NCBI GenBank assembly: GCA_963847235.1
Contig: CAWJYU010000009.1
Coordinates: 62,001-126,000, forward strand
Length of the DNA stretch: 64,000 nucleotides
DNA from: JACDAN01 sp963847235
GTDB lineage: Bacteria; Actinomycetota; Thermoleophilia; Gaiellales; Gaiellaceae
Direction of reading: 5' to 3'
The position numbers were made by a program, and so were the translations under genes. The first letter of the stretch is position 1; the number at the start of each line of letters is the position of its first letter. Of the stretch, positions 62,722 to 64,000 are shown piece after piece. Below the pieces are notes generated by a model. That model was not told the DNA's origin, searched no databases, and saw only the letters and a list, made by a program, of their open reading frames with translations.

Positions 62722-62772
62722 GCCGGCGATTCTACTCCTCCGTGCCGATCAACCGGTGATAGGCCGAGAACG

Positions 62773-62799
62773 AAAAAGCCCTCTGAGCGGGGGCTTTTG
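62773..62799. terminator. Bidirectional terminator hairpin
   Basis: AAAAGCCC (62774-62781) with GGGCTTTT (62791-62798), eight pairs, with A/T runs on both sides so it can work in both directions. The next 230 bases up to the DMT transporter contain nothing I can assign. Confidence 0.55.
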
Positions 62800-63031
62800 A
62801 GAAGCGGCGCAGACGGATTGGCGGGCGTCGGCCTGGTGGCTCGAACGCAGACGTGTCGCGGTTGGCCAGCTAGCTCACCTCCTCAATATCGCTCTGCTGC
62901 GAGCTCTTGTCGAAAGGGCGCGGAACGTGATTGCAGTGCCGAGTCTGGGCTCCGCCAGACGCGACGTGGTCGTGCCAACGGTGTGAAATGAGCTGGTAGC
63001 GGTAGCCGACCCACGCCATAGTGTTTCGGGC

Positions 63032-63916
63032 GTGGCTGCAAGTCTCGCGCTCGTAGCGGCGTTCCTCTTCGCGCTGGCTGCGACGCTCCAGCAGAAGGGG
63101 GCGTTGAACCTCCCGACGATCTCGCTGGCCGACCCGATGTCGCTCGTGCGCCTCGCGGGCCAGACGACGTGGCTGATCGGCACGCTCGCGCTGTTCACGG
63201 GTTACCTGTTCCAGGCCGGCGCGCTCGACCGCGGCCGTCTGTCGATCATCCAGCCGCTGCTCGTCACGACGGTCGTGTTCGCGCTGCCGCTCGGCTACTT
63301 CCTGACGAGGCAGCACGTGGGTCGTCGGGAGGTGATCGGCGCGGTCGTCATCATCGTCGGGCTTGGCTTGTTCGTGTACTTCGGCGACCCGGCCGGGGGT
63401 AACGAGAACGCGCCCAACTCCCAGTGGGCGATCGCGATCGGCCTGCTCTTGGTGCTCTCCGTCCTCTTGCTCGTCTTCGGTAGCGGCGGCTCACTCGCGA
63501 TGAAGGCGGCCGTGTACGGCACAGTCGCGGGAGTCCTCTTCGGGCTCTCGTCTGCGCTGACGAAGCCCACGCTCAACTACCTCCACGAGAGCGTGGGGAC
63601 CATGCTCTCCCATTGGGAGTGCTACGCCCTCGCGGTTGCCGGCGTGCTGGGGTTCGTTTTGCAGCAGGTGTCACTCGGAACGGGTCGTCTCGCGCCCTCC
63701 GTCGCCACTGTCTCGGTCGCCAACCCCCTCGTCGGGATCCTGATCGGGATCCTCCTGCTCGACGAGCGTCTTAGCCGCCCGGGCTGGCATATCCTGGTCG
63801 CGGTGGTCGGCCTCGGCCTCGCGCTCGTCGGCGCAGTCGTCATCTCGCTCGCGCGTGGGACCACAGAACAGGACGCCGCCGCGGACGCGCTGGGCCGGTC
63901 TGTCGCCACGGCGTAA
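63032..63916 (+). CDS. DMT/EamA-type transporter
   Basis: 294 residues, about nine to ten helices in two EamA-like halves: LALVAAFLFALAATLQQKGAL, GYLFQAGALDRGRLSIIQPLLVTTVVFALPLGYFLTRQHVGRREVIGAVVIIVGLGLFVYFG, and the matching GFVLQQVSLGTGRLAPSVATVSVANPLVGILIGILLLDERLSRPGWHILVAVVGLGLALVGAVVI. The pattern is close to NIPA-like/DMT transporters of actinobacteria. Substrate unknown. GTG start at 63032. The last 84 bases of the window after it hold no visible feature. Confidence 0.88.
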   Translation: MAASLALVAAFLFALAATLQQKGALNLPTISLADPMSLVRLAGQTTWLIGTLALFTGYLFQAGALDRGRLSIIQPLLVTTVVFALPLGYFLTRQHVGRREVIGAVVIIVGLGLFVYFGDPAGGNENAPNSQWAIAIGLLLVLSVLLLVFGSGGSLAMKAAVYGTVAGVLFGLSSALTKPTLNYLHESVGTMLSHWECYALAVAGVLGFVLQQVSLGTGRLAPSVATVSVANPLVGILIGILLLDERLSRPGWHILVAVVGLGLALVGAVVISLARGTTEQDAAADALGRSVATA

Positions 63917-64000
63917 CTGATGAGCAAGGGCCGGATGCGACGCGTTCCAACGCGTGACCGGCACGACGTGTGATCGACGCGGGTGGACGCGTGCTCTTCT

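Overview
The window looks like chromosomal DNA of a high-GC actinobacterium. The gene set (PASTA-domain PBP, Rpf-like lytic enzyme, GatCAB, UdgX, DUF4389 protein, many GTG/TTG starts, leaderless -10 boxes of the TACCCT type) points to the Thermoleophilia (Gaiellales/Solirubrobacterales). That placement is inferred from gene content, not from a phylogeny. There is no rRNA, CRISPR array, prophage or intact transposon. One tRNA gene (Cys) is present.

Layout. 1-9 kb: the 3' end of a class A PBP gene, then a tightly packed leftward operon reading from 8964 down to 1398: class V aminotransferase, serA, ybaK-like deacylase, ilvE, DegT aminotransferase, RemA-like protein, MFS transporter and 3-methyladenine glycosylase. 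9-10.8 kb: a membrane protein, an Rpf-like lytic enzyme and a scarred stretch holding two gene stumps plus a 46-residue basic protein. 10.8-19.5 kb: a probable peptide/glutathione-use locus, with substrate-binding protein, oppBCDF-type ABC transporter and gamma-glutamyltransferase running left, facing a split TauE/SafE (TSUP) pair and an FCD-type GntR regulator running right. A palindromic operator candidate lies between them. 19.5-24 kb: gatCAB behind a cold-shock gene with a terminator in between, then folD. 23.8-27 kb: HMG-CoA reductase, thioesterase and rsgA, the last preceded by a short upstream ORF and competing RNA hairpins. 27-40 kb: hydrolase, MFS transporter, a 1416-residue DUF11-repeat surface protein, an FtsX-type permease, an aminotransferase-cupin-SDR operon and a DUF4389 membrane protein. 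40.3-48.7 kb: one giant surface-protein gene (RTX, cadherin, tandem Ig-like and beta-helix repeats). 49-54.3 kb: CYTH protein, enolase-superfamily protein, tRNA-Cys, UdgX, membrane protein, hydrolase lipoprotein and aminoglycoside-phosphotransferase-like kinase. 54.4-62.7 kb: a block of secreted proteins (META lipoprotein, PhoX-type phosphatase, BNR/PKD protein, lipoprotein, unknown secreted protein, polysaccharide deacetylase). 63 kb: a DMT transporter.

Reading-frame quality. At least ten ordinary genes, including gatC and serA whose loss would be severe, are each broken by one or two single-base shifts, nearly all a single extra base. The giant repeat gene carries many more. This fits residual insertion errors in a long-read assembly better than real pseudogenes, so broken genes are annotated across the shift and the site is given.

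Most interesting biology: a possible translational attenuator in front of rsgA; a 10-bp palindrome that can serve as overlapping -10 boxes for the divergent, apparently leaderless folD and HMG-CoA reductase genes; a terminator between csp and gatCAB; the split TSUP transporter; and a RemA-like protein in an amino-acid biosynthesis operon. There is no gene-free stretch above about 300 bases.
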